Positions 18,868 through 27,594 of a stretch of DNA of 45,523 nt are shown here, piece after piece; positions within the stretch are counted from its first letter, which is position 1; every line of letters begins with the position of its first letter. A program made the translations under genes and the position numbers. Under the pieces are notes generated by a model. It saw only the letters and a list, made by a program, of their open reading frames with translations, had not been told where the DNA came from and ran no database searches. The DNA comes from CAYSDH01 sp964429805. GTDB lineage: Bacteria > Bacteroidota > Bacteroidia > Flavobacteriales_D > JABDKJ01. Location of the stretch: positions 1 through 45,523 of the forward strand of contig CAYSDH010000023.1 of NCBI GenBank assembly GCA_964429805.1, in the 5' to 3' direction.

Positions 18868-21186
18868 TCAGTTAATCAGTAAGATTTTTGCACTGCACGA
18901 GCTTTCTCCATCTTGAGAGCTACTGAGGGCAAAATAAACGCCCGTTACTACACGTTTGCCGCTAAAGTCAGTGCCGTTCCAGACGGCTCTACCTCCATTG
19001 GCCACGGTCTGAAAAACCAAGTTGCCCGCCACATCCGTAATTTTTACTTCTGAGTCAGAAACCAAGCCATCAATGGTGATCGGCCCTTGATAATTTTGCC
19101 TCACAGGATTAGGATATACGGCAATGCACTCGTTTTCTTCAGATGAAGTAGTGGCATCAGCCTTGTATGACACGATGCCCGCAATGGTGGCAAAAAACAC
19201 CTCACCCGTACTTGGTTCGATGGCGATGTCTTTGATTTCATTTGAAAACAATGGGCTGTTATCAGCTGTGAAGTGCAGTATCTGTCGGCCTCCGTCTTCA
19301 GACATTAAAAATGCTCCTCCATTTTGAGTGCCAAACCACTTTCTGTTTGCCCCATCTATGGCGATGGTTGTAATAATCTCGTTGCCCAATAGAATTTCCA
19401 CATTGCCATCTTGCTCAAGCAAGATTTGCTGAAAATCTGCTGGTTCTGACGTGTAGAGAATATTGGAATTATAATTCACGGTAGGTCCTTCTGATGTTCC
19501 TACCCAGATTTCTCCATCAAGGTCTTCAGCGACAGAAAAGACATCGTTAGTGGGCAAGTCACCATCACCAACTTGATTGGTCATTCTCTTACACTCATCA
19601 TCAGACAAATCTGTGATGGTGCCGTATGTACCGTATGAAAGAAGGCCTTCGCCTCTCGGCATGACCACCCAGACTATGCCATTATCTCCATATATGATGT
19701 CGCCAAAAAGGTCGCTTCCGCCCACACTTGCTGGACAACCATAGGCATACCAATCTCCTTCTCTGGTCATCATCTTTATTGGTTTCTCTGTGTACGAATT
19801 ACTGAGCCACAGATTTCCTGACGGGTCAAAATCTATGCCGCCCACTTGGTACCGTTGGTTTGGCGCTGCATGCTCTGTGCTCGCTTCTACCATAGCATTG
19901 CCAATGGCTTCATTCATGATGGTAATCTCTCCTGTAGACCTCTTGTAACGCGTCAGTCCCGTAAACCATGATCCGAAGTAGACAAGGTCTGTGTTTAACG
20001 GGTCAATGGCCACCGCTACGTGATCTCTTGAGTCTACGAGCTCATCTCTCCATTTGGTTTGAGTCCAGGTGCCAGCGTTTATTCCTGAGAAAGCATCGCT
20101 ATTCCACGTGTTGTTCCAGTTGGTCTGCAAGCCTCCGTGTGCTACCCAGGCTTGACCATCAGAGGCAGCGAGACTCCAAGACTTATTTGAGTATGGCCCT
20201 GAAGGAACCACTTTCGTTTCCTCACCATTGCTCGCTCTTTTGACTAGTCCATTTTCTTCATCTCCTACCCAAAAATCACCATCAATGTATATGGTCGTGT
20301 TTTTGCGTGTGCGCCAGTCGCTGTCCACGTAAGTGCCGCGCTCCTCGATAATGTTGAGGTCACTACTATAGCGTCTGACTGCAAAACGCGTGGTGTGTAT
20401 TAACTCATCGCCAGCTATTTGCATGTCCTCATTAAACACTTCGGAGGTGCCGGTTAAGACTCCCCAAACACCGTCTTCTTTGACGTAAATGACATCAGCA
20501 AAAGGGAAGCGAACCAAAATTTTATCTTGAAATCGTCTGAGCACATCAAATTCACCCGTTGGGTTTGGAATGCCCGCTTCGCTAGACCAATTGGCAAAGT
20601 CAGCCAGATTAGAATTGATGTTGGCACGAAGTAAACCTCCCTCAGTAGCCGCATAGACTTCATTATCGAGGGTGACTACATCATTGACTTTAATGCTTGC
20701 CGCACCGGGACCAATAAAGTAGGTCTCAGATACTTCAAGATTAGGAATGTCAAGCAAGACGATGCCAAAGCCACATGCAAGCCATGCCTTGTTTCCATCC
20801 ATGTGAATACCATAGACTCCCTTGTCTCCGATTACGTTACTGCGTTTTATATCGGCCAAATTTGTAGTGCCACCCTTTCCGATTAGATCTAGGTTGCCAT
20901 TAGAGTAGCCTATAAGCAGAGCCTCATTCTCTTCGTTGTATGCCATGGACGACACACCCACATCAGACAAGCCATTTACTTTTGACTTTCTACTGACATG
21001 ACCCTGGGTCGGGTCATAAGACCAAATAGCATCTGGCGTGGCGCAGTAGAGCAAGTCTCCGACCTCAATGACATGGGTGACATTGACGTAAGGAAGGTGG
21101 TCTTGCCACTGTCCGACTGCTTGCTGAGCCGTGGAGTCAGGTGATGCACAGAGCATCAACAAACAAAGTATGAGGGAGTACTTCAT
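18868..21186 (-). CDS. porZ: T9SS attachment-complex protein PorZ (two-propeller, sorting domain)
   Basis: PorZ is a surface component of the type IX secretion attachment complex that passes A-LPS to the sortase PorU. The 772-residue product has a signal peptide (ending DSTAQQ), an N-terminal propeller beginning WQDHLPYVNVTHV, with blade motifs such as YCATPDAIWSYDP and YAATEGGLLRANI, a second propeller (about 340-660; for example WVGTSEGP, WFGTQNGGAF), and a C-terminal type A sorting domain (CIAVYPNPV ... GVYFALSS). This layout, length and the position beside recO fit PorZ of Bacteroidota. A generic propeller T9SS cargo protein is the alternative. It heads the minus-strand chain porZ-recO-receptor. 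Confidence 0.82.
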   Translation of the reverse strand: MKYSLILCLLMLCASPDSTAQQAVGQWQDHLPYVNVTHVIEVGDLLYCATPDAIWSYDPTQGHVSRKSKVNGLSDVGVSSMAYNEENEALLIGYSNGNLDLIGKGGTTNLADIKRSNVIGDKGVYGIHMDGNKAWLACGFGIVLLDIPNLEVSETYFIGPGAASIKVNDVVTLDNEVYAATEGGLLRANINSNLADFANWSSEAGIPNPTGEFDVLRRFQDKILVRFPFADVIYVKEDGVWGVLTGTSEVFNEDMQIAGDELIHTTRFAVRRYSSDLNIIEERGTYVDSDWRTRKNTTIYIDGDFWVGDEENGLVKRASNGEETKVVPSGPYSNKSWSLAASDGQAWVAHGGLQTNWNNTWNSDAFSGINAGTWTQTKWRDELVDSRDHVAVAIDPLNTDLVYFGSWFTGLTRYKRSTGEITIMNEAIGNAMVEASTEHAAPNQRYQVGGIDFDPSGNLWLSNSYTEKPIKMMTREGDWYAYGCPASVGGSDLFGDIIYGDNGIVWVVMPRGEGLLSYGTYGTITDLSDDECKRMTNQVGDGDLPTNDVFSVAEDLDGEIWVGTSEGPTVNYNSNILYTSEPADFQQILLEQDGNVEILLGNEIITTIAIDGANRKWFGTQNGGAFLMSEDGGRQILHFTADNSPLFSNEIKDIAIEPSTGEVFFATIAGIVSYKADATTSSEENECIAVYPNPVRQNYQGPITIDGLVSDSEVKITDVAGNLVFQTVANGGRAVWNGTDFSGKRVVTGVYFALSSSQDGESSCSAKILLIN

Positions 21187-21293
21187 ATGATCTCGATGAA
21201 TTGAGTCATTTGAACGAAAGTAAACAAGAAATAATATCCGATGGGGAATACATATTTCTGAGGTATTAAAATCCTAATTTCACCCATCGTAAT

Positions 21294-21367
21294 GGCCTGG
21301 TAGTTCAACTGGATAGAATATCGGATTTCGGCTCCGATGGTTGAGGGTTCGAATCCTTCCCAGGTCA
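21294..21367 (+). tRNA. tRNA-Arg (anticodon TCG)
   Basis: The 74-nt gene folds as a full cloverleaf: acceptor GGCCTGG/CCAGGTC with one G-U pair and discriminator A, D arm GTTC/GAAT, anticodon stem TCGGA/TCCGA with loop TTTCGGC (anticodon TCG, reading CGA), and T arm GAGGG/CCTTC around TTCGAAT. The CCA end is not encoded. A partial identical copy lies beyond the adjacent N gap. Confidence 0.95.
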
Positions 21368-21382
21368 CTAGTTGATCAAAAA
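21328..21382 (+). repeat. Exact 55-bp direct repeat, left copy (second at 21483-21537)
   Basis: The last 55 bases before the N run are identical to the first 55 bases after it. They cover the 3' 40 nt of tRNA-Arg and 15 bp of flank. Both copies touch the gap exactly, and 55 is a common assembly k-mer length, so an unmerged contig overlap is the simplest reading. Confidence 0.95.
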
Positions 21383-21482
21383 NNNNNNNNNNNNNNNNNN
21401 NNNNNNNNNNNNNNNNNNNNNNNNNNNNNNNNNNNNNNNNNNNNNNNNNNNNNNNNNNNNNNNNNNNNNNNNNNNNNNNNNN
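21383..21482. other. Assembly gap (100 N)
   Basis: Exactly 100 Ns, the conventional length for a gap of unknown size. The true distance could be zero, negative (overlap) or large. Reading frames that cross it are meaningless. Confidence 0.99.
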
Positions 21483-21522
21483 TCGGCTCCGATGGTTGAG
21501 GGTTCGAATCCTTCCCAGGTCA
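21483..21522 (+). tRNA. tRNA-Arg (TCG) 3' part, second copy at gap edge
   Basis: Forty bases identical to the 3' part of the tRNA at 21294-21367, from the anticodon loop to the discriminator. The 5' part would be inside the gap. It is either the same gene repeated by an unmerged assembly overlap, a second tandem tRNA, or an att-type remnant of an integrated element. Confidence 0.7.
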
Positions 21523-21528
21523 CTAGTT

Positions 21529-21625
21529 GATCAAAAAAGATCTTTAGAAGGTCTCGCTGCAGGACATGTCCAAGTCCCGAAGGGCTTGAGCATTTCTTGA
21601 AGTGGGCCCTTCGATCTTTTTGATC
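21529..21625. other. Hairpin-rich spacer downstream of tRNA-Arg
   Basis: An outer inverted repeat (GATCAAAAAAGATC at 21529-21542 and GATCTTTTTGATC at 21613-21625, one bulge) encloses a short palindrome GGACATGTCC (21562-21571) and a stem CGAAGGGC/GCCCTTCG (21578-21585/21606-21613). The last stem followed by ATCTTTTT could end tRNA transcription on the plus strand. In the rest of this 312-bp gene-free stretch I see only a weak inverted repeat, AGGCGCA/TGCGCCT (21648-21654/21676-21682), at the end of the next minus-strand gene. Confidence 0.6.
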
Positions 21626-21680
21626 CAATGCTCGGAGCTAGACGGAAAGGCGCAGCCACTCCTCGATAAAAATGTTGCGC

Positions 21681-22514
21681 CTACTCTTTACTCAGGGTGT
21701 CTTTCTTTTGCCAAAGCGTGCTGAGATTATAGGTGAGCGATATTCTACACTCAAGATTATCTTGCTTTACACGAATCAAGTCGGTCTCAAATTCTGAGAT
21801 AGAGACAGTTGTGGTTGGTGGTGGTCCCCACTCTGAGCTGTAACGCCTAAACTCTATCATTGTAGGAGGAAACCGTCTATATAAAAACTGGACTCCCCCA
21901 GTCAGTCCAGCGACCAGATTGCGCTCAAATCTGAGCGATGCTACTAAAGTGGTGAAGCTTCTCTTGACCTCCGGCCTTCGAACTCCAAAACCATCTATTC
22001 GCTGAATAAACTCACCGTTAGACACCATAAAACTTTGAACAATGAATGCCTGCTCAAAATTTTCTGATTCATGCCGTGATTTAAAGTCCAATTCTTGCAT
22101 CACCCCAACACTTAATTGACAAGTGAATTCACAAAACTTCTTTGACCCTAAAGCATTAAGACTCAAATGGCGCTGTCTGATTAAATCTGAAAAAGATGCG
22201 GCTATCTCTATTTCGTCTAATCTCGGATAATCAAATTCTACGAACTTCGATTGTTGAATCATGGAAGCCGAAAATCCATAGGAAAATTGTTTCCCTATGT
22301 TTCGTTCGACAGAAAGGGTCACATTTGGCTTACGCACAAAATGAGTCGAGTAGGAGTCTTCATCTGCTCCGAAATCGTCAATATTCTCTACTATACCCAT
22401 AGCACCGAGACTGAATCCGAGACTGAATTCTGTCTTTGATGATTGACCCCAGCCTTGAGTTACAACTGAGGTAAGTATCAATGCTAGTATGATGACTCTT
22501 AGAAATAGCGACAC
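21681..22514 (-). CDS. Predicted outer-membrane beta-barrel protein
   Basis: The 277-residue product starts with a signal peptide (MSLFLRVIILALILTSVVTQGWGQ) from a GTG at 22514. The rest alternates hydrophobic and polar residues in beta-strand fashion (FSLGFSLGAMGIV, NVTLSVERNIGKQFSYGFSASM, VASLRFERNLVAGLTGGVQFLY, CRISLTYNLSTLW). It ends 11 residues after the last strand, so the terminal aromatic signature is less clean than usual. I do not recognise a named family. It stands alone between the tRNA region and the unrecognised helical protein gene upstream, with 146 bp of non-coding DNA on its 5' side. Confidence 0.65.
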   Translation of the reverse strand: MSLFLRVIILALILTSVVTQGWGQSSKTEFSLGFSLGAMGIVENIDDFGADEDSYSTHFVRKPNVTLSVERNIGKQFSYGFSASMIQQSKFVEFDYPRLDEIEIAASFSDLIRQRHLSLNALGSKKFCEFTCQLSVGVMQELDFKSRHESENFEQAFIVQSFMVSNGEFIQRIDGFGVRRPEVKRSFTTLVASLRFERNLVAGLTGGVQFLYRRFPPTMIEFRRYSSEWGPPPTTTVSISEFETDLIRVKQDNLECRISLTYNLSTLWQKKDTLSKE

Positions 22515-22660
22515 GCTTTAACTATTTCGACAAGGGTTTTCGCACGGTTTCTCTCTCTTAGATATTGAAAGTACTAAACATCGGCTTAGCGAGTAAGCAA
22601 CTGAGTACTCAATAACGGGCCTCATATCCACACAATAGGTGCCATTGAGCAACGCCCACC

Positions 22661-24142
22661 CTAACTCCGCACCAAGCCCCTCAGCGTATCAAAACAAGGT
22701 TGTCCAACAACTTTAGACTTTAGCCATGCATAAAACATCATGGCTTGCAGGTCTTCTTGCTCTTTGGGAAGCCAGGTCCATGAGACCTCTGTTTTTTTGG
22801 CGAGCAGATCTAAGTCTATCTCATATAGCCTGTTGTGATAGCTTTTAGTCAAGGAAAGGAAAGCCTTGGCCCGTTGATATTTCTCTTGTTTTAAGAGCGA
22901 CTTAAATTTTCGCTGAATGGCCCGCTCGCGACTCTCAAACAAATCAACTTCTCCAAGCTCATGAACGATGAGCAACTCAATCATCTTTTGCTTGAGCAGC
23001 CACTCCTCACCCATTTTATCTAGGTACCACGAGTCAGAGTGTTTCAAAGAGTTCATAGAGCGCAAGGCAGACTTAAAGTCTTCATTATAAAAGTGATACG
23101 TGCTCAGATTGACTATCGCATTGCTCTCCTGCACACTACTCAGTTTTTCCTCCATGAGGGTGGACAATATCTCTATAGCCGACTGCGGACCTTTTAAAAA
23201 CAGTGCGTTAGCCGCATGAAGCAATGCAATACGCAGATTCACTTGTCGCTGCATGGTCTTTGAGCATCGCAGTAACTCCTCTCTGGTAGAAGTCAGACTC
23301 TCCAAGGCCTCAGCAAAACGCTTGTTTCTGTATCGAGCATGTGATATCATGTAGAGTATTTCCACATTATACTTGGCTCTAGTTTTGTCAATCAGTCCTG
23401 CATATAGTGTGGTGGCCATTTTTTCAAATGAGTCATATTGCCTCATCATCTTGGCAGAATCACGAATAGTCTCAAGCACCGAAGTCAACAATCGAGGACT
23501 CTGGGTGATGTCCATTTCCAAATTGTTTTGAGTCATCAATCTTCTCAAGACCATTCTCAAATCGACATCCATGTGGCTCTGAGAAAGTTGATGCATATTC
23601 TGTCTCAAGTCGGCATGAAAGAGAATCATTTTCTCATCGCTTCTGAGCAATTTTTGATTTCGTTCATAAGCTCTGGTGAGCTCAAAAAGTGACCATTCAT
23701 TTTGCCTATGAAGGTTTTTTATTTGGAGTAAATAGATGGCGTTTAGCTCGGCAAAAAGGTCATTTTTCTTGGCCAATTCTCGCCCTTTTTCGAGCATGTT
23801 CCAGGCCAATTTATCGAGCCCTCTGTCAAATAAATGTGTGGCGATATTATACCACCCTCTTACTCGAGATCCTGCGCTTTGATCTTCTTCATTTGCCTTC
23901 AAAATGGCGAAGTCAGAAAGGTGTGCATAGAGTCTTTTTCGAGTGCCGTAATAGGCATTAGAGTTTGGAATCTCAAGCAGGGCCATCTGCTTTTTAACTG
24001 AAGGCAAAGGAGGGTCGTCATACAGTTTAAAGAGAGCTAGATCTTTTCTTTCCGCTCGCTTTTTATTGCGCTGAATGAAGTGCTGAAACTCCTTTTTCTC
24101 AGCCCTATCAAGCGAATTGATGATTTCTTCGAGGTAATCCAT
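22661..24142 (-). CDS. TPR-like helical cytoplasmic protein, function unknown
   Basis: The 493-residue product has no signal peptide or membrane segment. It is almost all helical, with paired amphipathic helices of about 34 residues, such as WYNIATHLFDRGLDKLAWNM and ALESLTSTREELLRC, suggesting a TPR or similar solenoid. The N-terminus (MDYLEEIINSLDRAEKKEFQ) resembles a group of large, poorly described proteins common in Bacteroidota. No enzymatic motif is visible, so a scaffold or regulatory role is only inferred. It is divergent from the DUF2339 gene across 183 bp of AT-rich DNA that contains a good -7 box for it. Confidence 0.7.
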   Translation of the reverse strand: MDYLEEIINSLDRAEKKEFQHFIQRNKKRAERKDLALFKLYDDPPLPSVKKQMALLEIPNSNAYYGTRKRLYAHLSDFAILKANEEDQSAGSRVRGWYNIATHLFDRGLDKLAWNMLEKGRELAKKNDLFAELNAIYLLQIKNLHRQNEWSLFELTRAYERNQKLLRSDEKMILFHADLRQNMHQLSQSHMDVDLRMVLRRLMTQNNLEMDITQSPRLLTSVLETIRDSAKMMRQYDSFEKMATTLYAGLIDKTRAKYNVEILYMISHARYRNKRFAEALESLTSTREELLRCSKTMQRQVNLRIALLHAANALFLKGPQSAIEILSTLMEEKLSSVQESNAIVNLSTYHFYNEDFKSALRSMNSLKHSDSWYLDKMGEEWLLKQKMIELLIVHELGEVDLFESRERAIQRKFKSLLKQEKYQRAKAFLSLTKSYHNRLYEIDLDLLAKKTEVSWTWLPKEQEDLQAMMFYAWLKSKVVGQPCFDTLRGLVRS

Positions 24143-24157
24143 TTATAAATACTCTAT

Positions 24158-24165
24158 CAAATATA
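24158..24165 (-). promoter_or_regulatory. Candidate Bacteroidota -7 box (TATATTTG) for the TPR-like gene
   Basis: On the minus strand TATATTTG matches TAnnTTTG exactly and lies 15 bp before the ATG at 24142, which implies a very short leader. The surrounding sequence is strongly AT-rich. A clear TTG -33 element is not seen. Confidence 0.45.
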
Positions 24166-24325
24166 GTATTAATTGATTACGTGGTATTTACGACATTTAT
24201 GTTAATTTTTAAAAGTACCTTATATGAGAATATTTGTTCCCATTCTGGGCCTTTCTGAGTGACTTTTGTGCCTGAACAAACGAAGCTGTAGTGGCTTCAA
24301 TGACACGAACCTAAATCATCGAATC

Positions 24326-25939
24326 ATGAAAGAATTTATTCAGAAACATTGGGTCAGCGCCTTGGGACTTGGACTGATTTTCACCGGATTTCTATACTTC
24401 CTAAACCTGGCGATGGACCGCGGATGGCTACCCTTAGAATTGAGAATAGCATTGTCGGTCACAGCCGGTTTTAGTGCCATCTACTTTGGCTTTAAAAATT
24501 ACGAATTTGGCAAAAAATTAATGGGCGAAGTGCTCTCCGGAATGGGCACATCTATACTCTATGCCACCATCGGATATTTGAGTTTTTCGGAGGCCATACA
24601 TTGGTCGACTGGAGCACTGCTTGTGTCGATGGCAGCACTGAGTATTTTGGTTGGCGTTATCGCTGTTAAAAAAGACATGCGTGTGCTCTTTCAAATCAGT
24701 TTGATTGGTGGCATGATTACTCCATTTTTTATCGAAGCTGTCGACACAATGGACCAACCATTGTTTCTCTATATGCTGATGCTCAATCTGTCCGCGCTGA
24801 TCATTTCAGTGCAAAAAAATTGGGGTGAAATGAAGGTGATTGCCTTTATCGGATCATTGGGTCTTTACGCTGTGTACTACTCTTTATTTGACCCTGTGCA
24901 GTGGACCAAGCCTTTCTTTTATGTCTCGAGTCTTTTTGTGGTATACACAGTCGGATTACTGGTTTCTTCATTTAAGCAAAACAAGTCCTTTGAAGGAGTG
25001 GACTTATACCTGGGTGTGATTAACTCAGTCAACTTTGTGTTTTGGTCTATCATCATTTTCAAGGAGTTCTCGTTGCCACATGCCATTCCACTTCTCATAG
25101 TCGGAGTCATCTTCCTTGGTATCGCTACGTTTATCTACCTGAGCACAGGAAAGAAGATGTCTTTGGGGCTAGGCACCTACTCCATTATAGGTCTTTTGGT
25201 TATGGCTATTGCGGGGCAAGACCTAGGCTTGATTTACAATGAGGGCGGCATGAACCACGTCATCAGTGCATCTGTCTGGTTATTCATTATAGGGCTTGTC
25301 TATTTCGCAGGACGCTCAGTGAAGGCCATTCGCTTAATCTATGGGTCCATATTGGCATTTTTCGTGCTCATTATTTACTGGTATTCAGTGGCTTGGAGCG
25401 TGGAGTGGGTCGAGATGTTTGGCATACGTTACATCCCATTTTTAAACGCAGGCGCTTTGATATGGATGGGTATGACTTTTCTAGGTTTATCGTACTCTAG
25501 ATTCTCAGAGAAGAATCCGTTACCCGGGGTGAGTAAAAGTGACAACGCATTGGTAACCAATGTTTTGGCACTAGTCAGTCATCTGCTCATTGGCGGTCTA
25601 CTTACCATACAGATTTTGAACCTCTGGGAGGCCTATGACCTCACATTCATCAGTAAAGGGTTGAGTCTCTCTCTGTGTTGGTTTATCTACTCACTCATCC
25701 TGTTTTTATGGGGTGCAAAGTCTAGACAAAAGCTCTTTTCCATTCTTGGAGGCTTTGTCCTGCTCTTCTCTACGTGCAAGGTGTTCTTGTTTGACTTAAG
25801 CGGAGACTCTTCCTTACAAAAAGTCTTGTTTTTAATGACTCTTGGAGCGGTCACATTGCTTATTGCTAAGGTGAGAAACAAGGCGCTCAGTAGCGCAAAG
25901 ACGTTCATACATACCAATGGGGATGATTCCATTCGGTAG
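24326..25939 (+). CDS. DUF2339-family polytopic membrane protein
   Basis: The 537-residue product has about 14 predicted transmembrane helices spread over its whole length and short loops, as in the DUF2339 family of unknown function. The ATG at 24326 is chosen because MKEFIQKHWVSALGLGLIFTG is the usual opening of this family; an ATG 60 bp upstream adds a hydrophilic, cysteine-containing leader that looks non-coding. Family hallmarks visible are the early positively charged amphipathic segment and the Gly-rich first helices (ALGLGLIFTGFLY, GEVLSGMGTSILYATIGYL). It is followed by a strong terminator, so it is probably monocistronic. Confidence 0.82.
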   Translation: MKEFIQKHWVSALGLGLIFTGFLYFLNLAMDRGWLPLELRIALSVTAGFSAIYFGFKNYEFGKKLMGEVLSGMGTSILYATIGYLSFSEAIHWSTGALLVSMAALSILVGVIAVKKDMRVLFQISLIGGMITPFFIEAVDTMDQPLFLYMLMLNLSALIISVQKNWGEMKVIAFIGSLGLYAVYYSLFDPVQWTKPFFYVSSLFVVYTVGLLVSSFKQNKSFEGVDLYLGVINSVNFVFWSIIIFKEFSLPHAIPLLIVGVIFLGIATFIYLSTGKKMSLGLGTYSIIGLLVMAIAGQDLGLIYNEGGMNHVISASVWLFIIGLVYFAGRSVKAIRLIYGSILAFFVLIIYWYSVAWSVEWVEMFGIRYIPFLNAGALIWMGMTFLGLSYSRFSEKNPLPGVSKSDNALVTNVLALVSHLLIGGLLTIQILNLWEAYDLTFISKGLSLSLCWFIYSLILFLWGAKSRQKLFSILGGFVLLFSTCKVFLFDLSGDSSLQKVLFLMTLGAVTLLIAKVRNKALSSAKTFIHTNGDDSIR

Positions 25940-25948
25940 TTTAGGTGA

Positions 25949-25977
25949 CGGGGCGTGTGAGACGCGCCCCGTTTTTT
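25949..25977 (+). terminator. Rho-independent terminator after the DUF2339 gene
   Basis: A 10-bp GC-rich stem (CGGGGCGTGT / ACGCGCCCCG, loop GAG, one G-U pair) is followed by TTTTTT. It begins 10 bp after the stop codon at 25939. Confidence 0.92.
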
Positions 25978-26001
25978 CATCTTTACCACATAATTTGAAC
26001 T

Positions 26002-26643
26002 ATGCCATTCTCTAATGCTATATCTAATTTTCGGGTTCCTTTTAAGACTAACCGCTGGCTGCAAATCATGCTTGCACTTTTTCTCACGTTGTGGTCCGTA
26101 ACGTGGATGCACACTACAGATGTGGCAAATTGGTTTTTAGAGAACGCTTTGGTGTTTGCCTTTTTAGGCTATCTCATTTTCACGTTTAAAAAGAGGCAGT
26201 TTTCCGACCTCAGCTATCTGTTGATTTTCGTTTATCTCTGCCTACATGTATATGGCGCCATGCACACCTATGCCGAAAACCCGTTTGGCTATTGGTTGAT
26301 GGAGACTTTTGACTTGGAGCGAAATCACTATGACAGAATAGTCCATTTTTGTTTTGGCTTCTTGCTGGCTTACCCCATGCGGGAGTTGTTTATGGTGCAG
26401 CTGGGCTTTGCAAAGTGGGTGGGCTGGGCGCTACCTATTGAGATAACCCTATCTGTATCAGGCTTATATGAGTTGGTGGAATGGGCCGTGGCCGACATTT
26501 TCTTCACCGAACAAGGGGCTGCATACTTGGGCACTCAAGGCGATATATGGGATGCGCAGAAGGATATGTTCTTGGCAACGCTTGGCGCAATTTTAGCCAC
26601 GACCATCGTCTCAGGATTAAAGAAGACGCTAAAGATTTATTGA
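26002..26643 (+). CDS. YjdF-like inner-membrane protein (DUF2238)
   Basis: The 213-residue membrane protein has about six transmembrane helices. It carries the family signature near the C-terminus, GDIWDAQKDMFLATLGAI, preceded by GLYELVEWAVADI, and the conserved DRIVHFCFGFLLAYP in the middle. Acidic and histidine residues in these motifs (H of RIVHF, E of YELVEW, D of GDIWD) are invariant in DUF2238 and suggest a metal-binding or catalytic site within the membrane, but the function is unknown. It starts 25 bp after the DUF2339 terminator and ends 4 bp before the convergent gene. Confidence 0.88.
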   Translation: MPFSNAISNFRVPFKTNRWLQIMLALFLTLWSVTWMHTTDVANWFLENALVFAFLGYLIFTFKKRQFSDLSYLLIFVYLCLHVYGAMHTYAENPFGYWLMETFDLERNHYDRIVHFCFGFLLAYPMRELFMVQLGFAKWVGWALPIEITLSVSGLYELVEWAVADIFFTEQGAAYLGTQGDIWDAQKDMFLATLGAILATTIVSGLKKTLKIY

Positions 26644-26647
26644 GGCT

Positions 26648-27592
26648 TTAGGCCTGACCAAAGGTTTTGAGTACTTCAGTCTTGTTGAGGTTTACCTTGG
26701 CAATATTGAGATGACTCGTCTCAAATTTCAGGGCAATCTCTTCTTGGTTTAACATCTTATCAATCCACTGTGTAGCTTCATGCTGACCGCTCTCCGCACA
26801 CTTTTCTTTGAGCTCAGTCAAGTATGCCTGCTCATCAATACCCACCTGCTGGGCAATGGAGAAGATGTTTTGTAACCAGTTTTCATTACTCCCCTCCGGA
26901 TAGCCTATCCGCTCTTTAAGGGCAATCAGCTTTCCGTTATGTGGATAGAAATCATGAAACTCAATAACATTGAGTCCAGCAACGGCATTCATACCCAAAA
27001 CCTGAATCACTTTCTTCAGTGGCTTTTTAACTTTTTGAAGCAAAGGCATTCGCTTGAGTTTCTTGCTTGCTTCTCTGCGCTCATTACTCCAGAGTGCCAG
27101 CGTGATGCTGAGTGTTGGCGGGTAAAAGACAACATGCGGAGTGTCTTCTGGGATAAACTCTAGGTTGTGAATCGGATTATGATAGAACTTGTCAAGTTCC
27201 ATGTGTGTTTCTAGACTATCCTTATTTATCTCAAAGCCCTTTTTAAAGAGTGCAGACTCATAACCTGGCCCAAAAGCTGACACTGTGCTGAGAAGCAACC
27301 GCCCATGATGATGTACACTTTGAAAAGAGGTGTCTGTACTGCCATCAGGAAGCGGTAGAAAACAATTAGCCACCAGCGTATAATCTGCATTTTCAACTAC
27401 CGGAAATCCGACTGTGGGGTAATGCCTCACCTTATCTCTAAATTCTTTTTTGTCTAAGTTCTTTTTGATCAACGCACGCAGAAACTGCTGGTCTTTTGCC
27501 GCAGCTATTAACAGTGGGGCTACATCTTTATGCGCTTGCCTGAAATCATCTTGTTCAAACGTCCGTGCGATATTCTGCAGGTGTTTCTCCAT
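26648..27592 (-). CDS. Cupin-like protein of unknown function, paired with FkbM methyltransferase
   Basis: I do not recognise this 314-residue cytoplasmic protein with certainty. Its central part reads DYTLVANCFLPLPDGSTDTS, then VHHHGRLLLSTVSAFGPGY, then HVVFYPPTLSITLALWSNE. A His cluster at the end of one strand and a Gly/Pro-rich strand pattern are what cupin or cysteine-dioxygenase-like double-stranded beta-helix enzymes show. The flanks are helical. It starts 2 bp after the stop of the FkbM-family methyltransferase gene, so the two are almost certainly cotranscribed and may act on the same substrate. The cupin reading is inference; a non-enzymatic role is possible. Confidence 0.6.
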   Translation of the reverse strand: MEKHLQNIARTFEQDDFRQAHKDVAPLLIAAAKDQQFLRALIKKNLDKKEFRDKVRHYPTVGFPVVENADYTLVANCFLPLPDGSTDTSFQSVHHHGRLLLSTVSAFGPGYESALFKKGFEINKDSLETHMELDKFYHNPIHNLEFIPEDTPHVVFYPPTLSITLALWSNERREASKKLKRMPLLQKVKKPLKKVIQVLGMNAVAGLNVIEFHDFYPHNGKLIALKERIGYPEGSNENWLQNIFSIAQQVGIDEQAYLTELKEKCAESGQHEATQWIDKMLNQEEIALKFETSHLNIAKVNLNKTEVLKTFGQA

Positions 27593-27594
27593 CT

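Noticed and set aside
21183..21628. Minus-strand reading frames through tRNA-Arg and the N gap (containing WEGFEPSTIG)
   Set aside because: These are antisense readings of the tRNA gene, a known source of spurious proteins; one also crosses the Ns. They have no start context or family.
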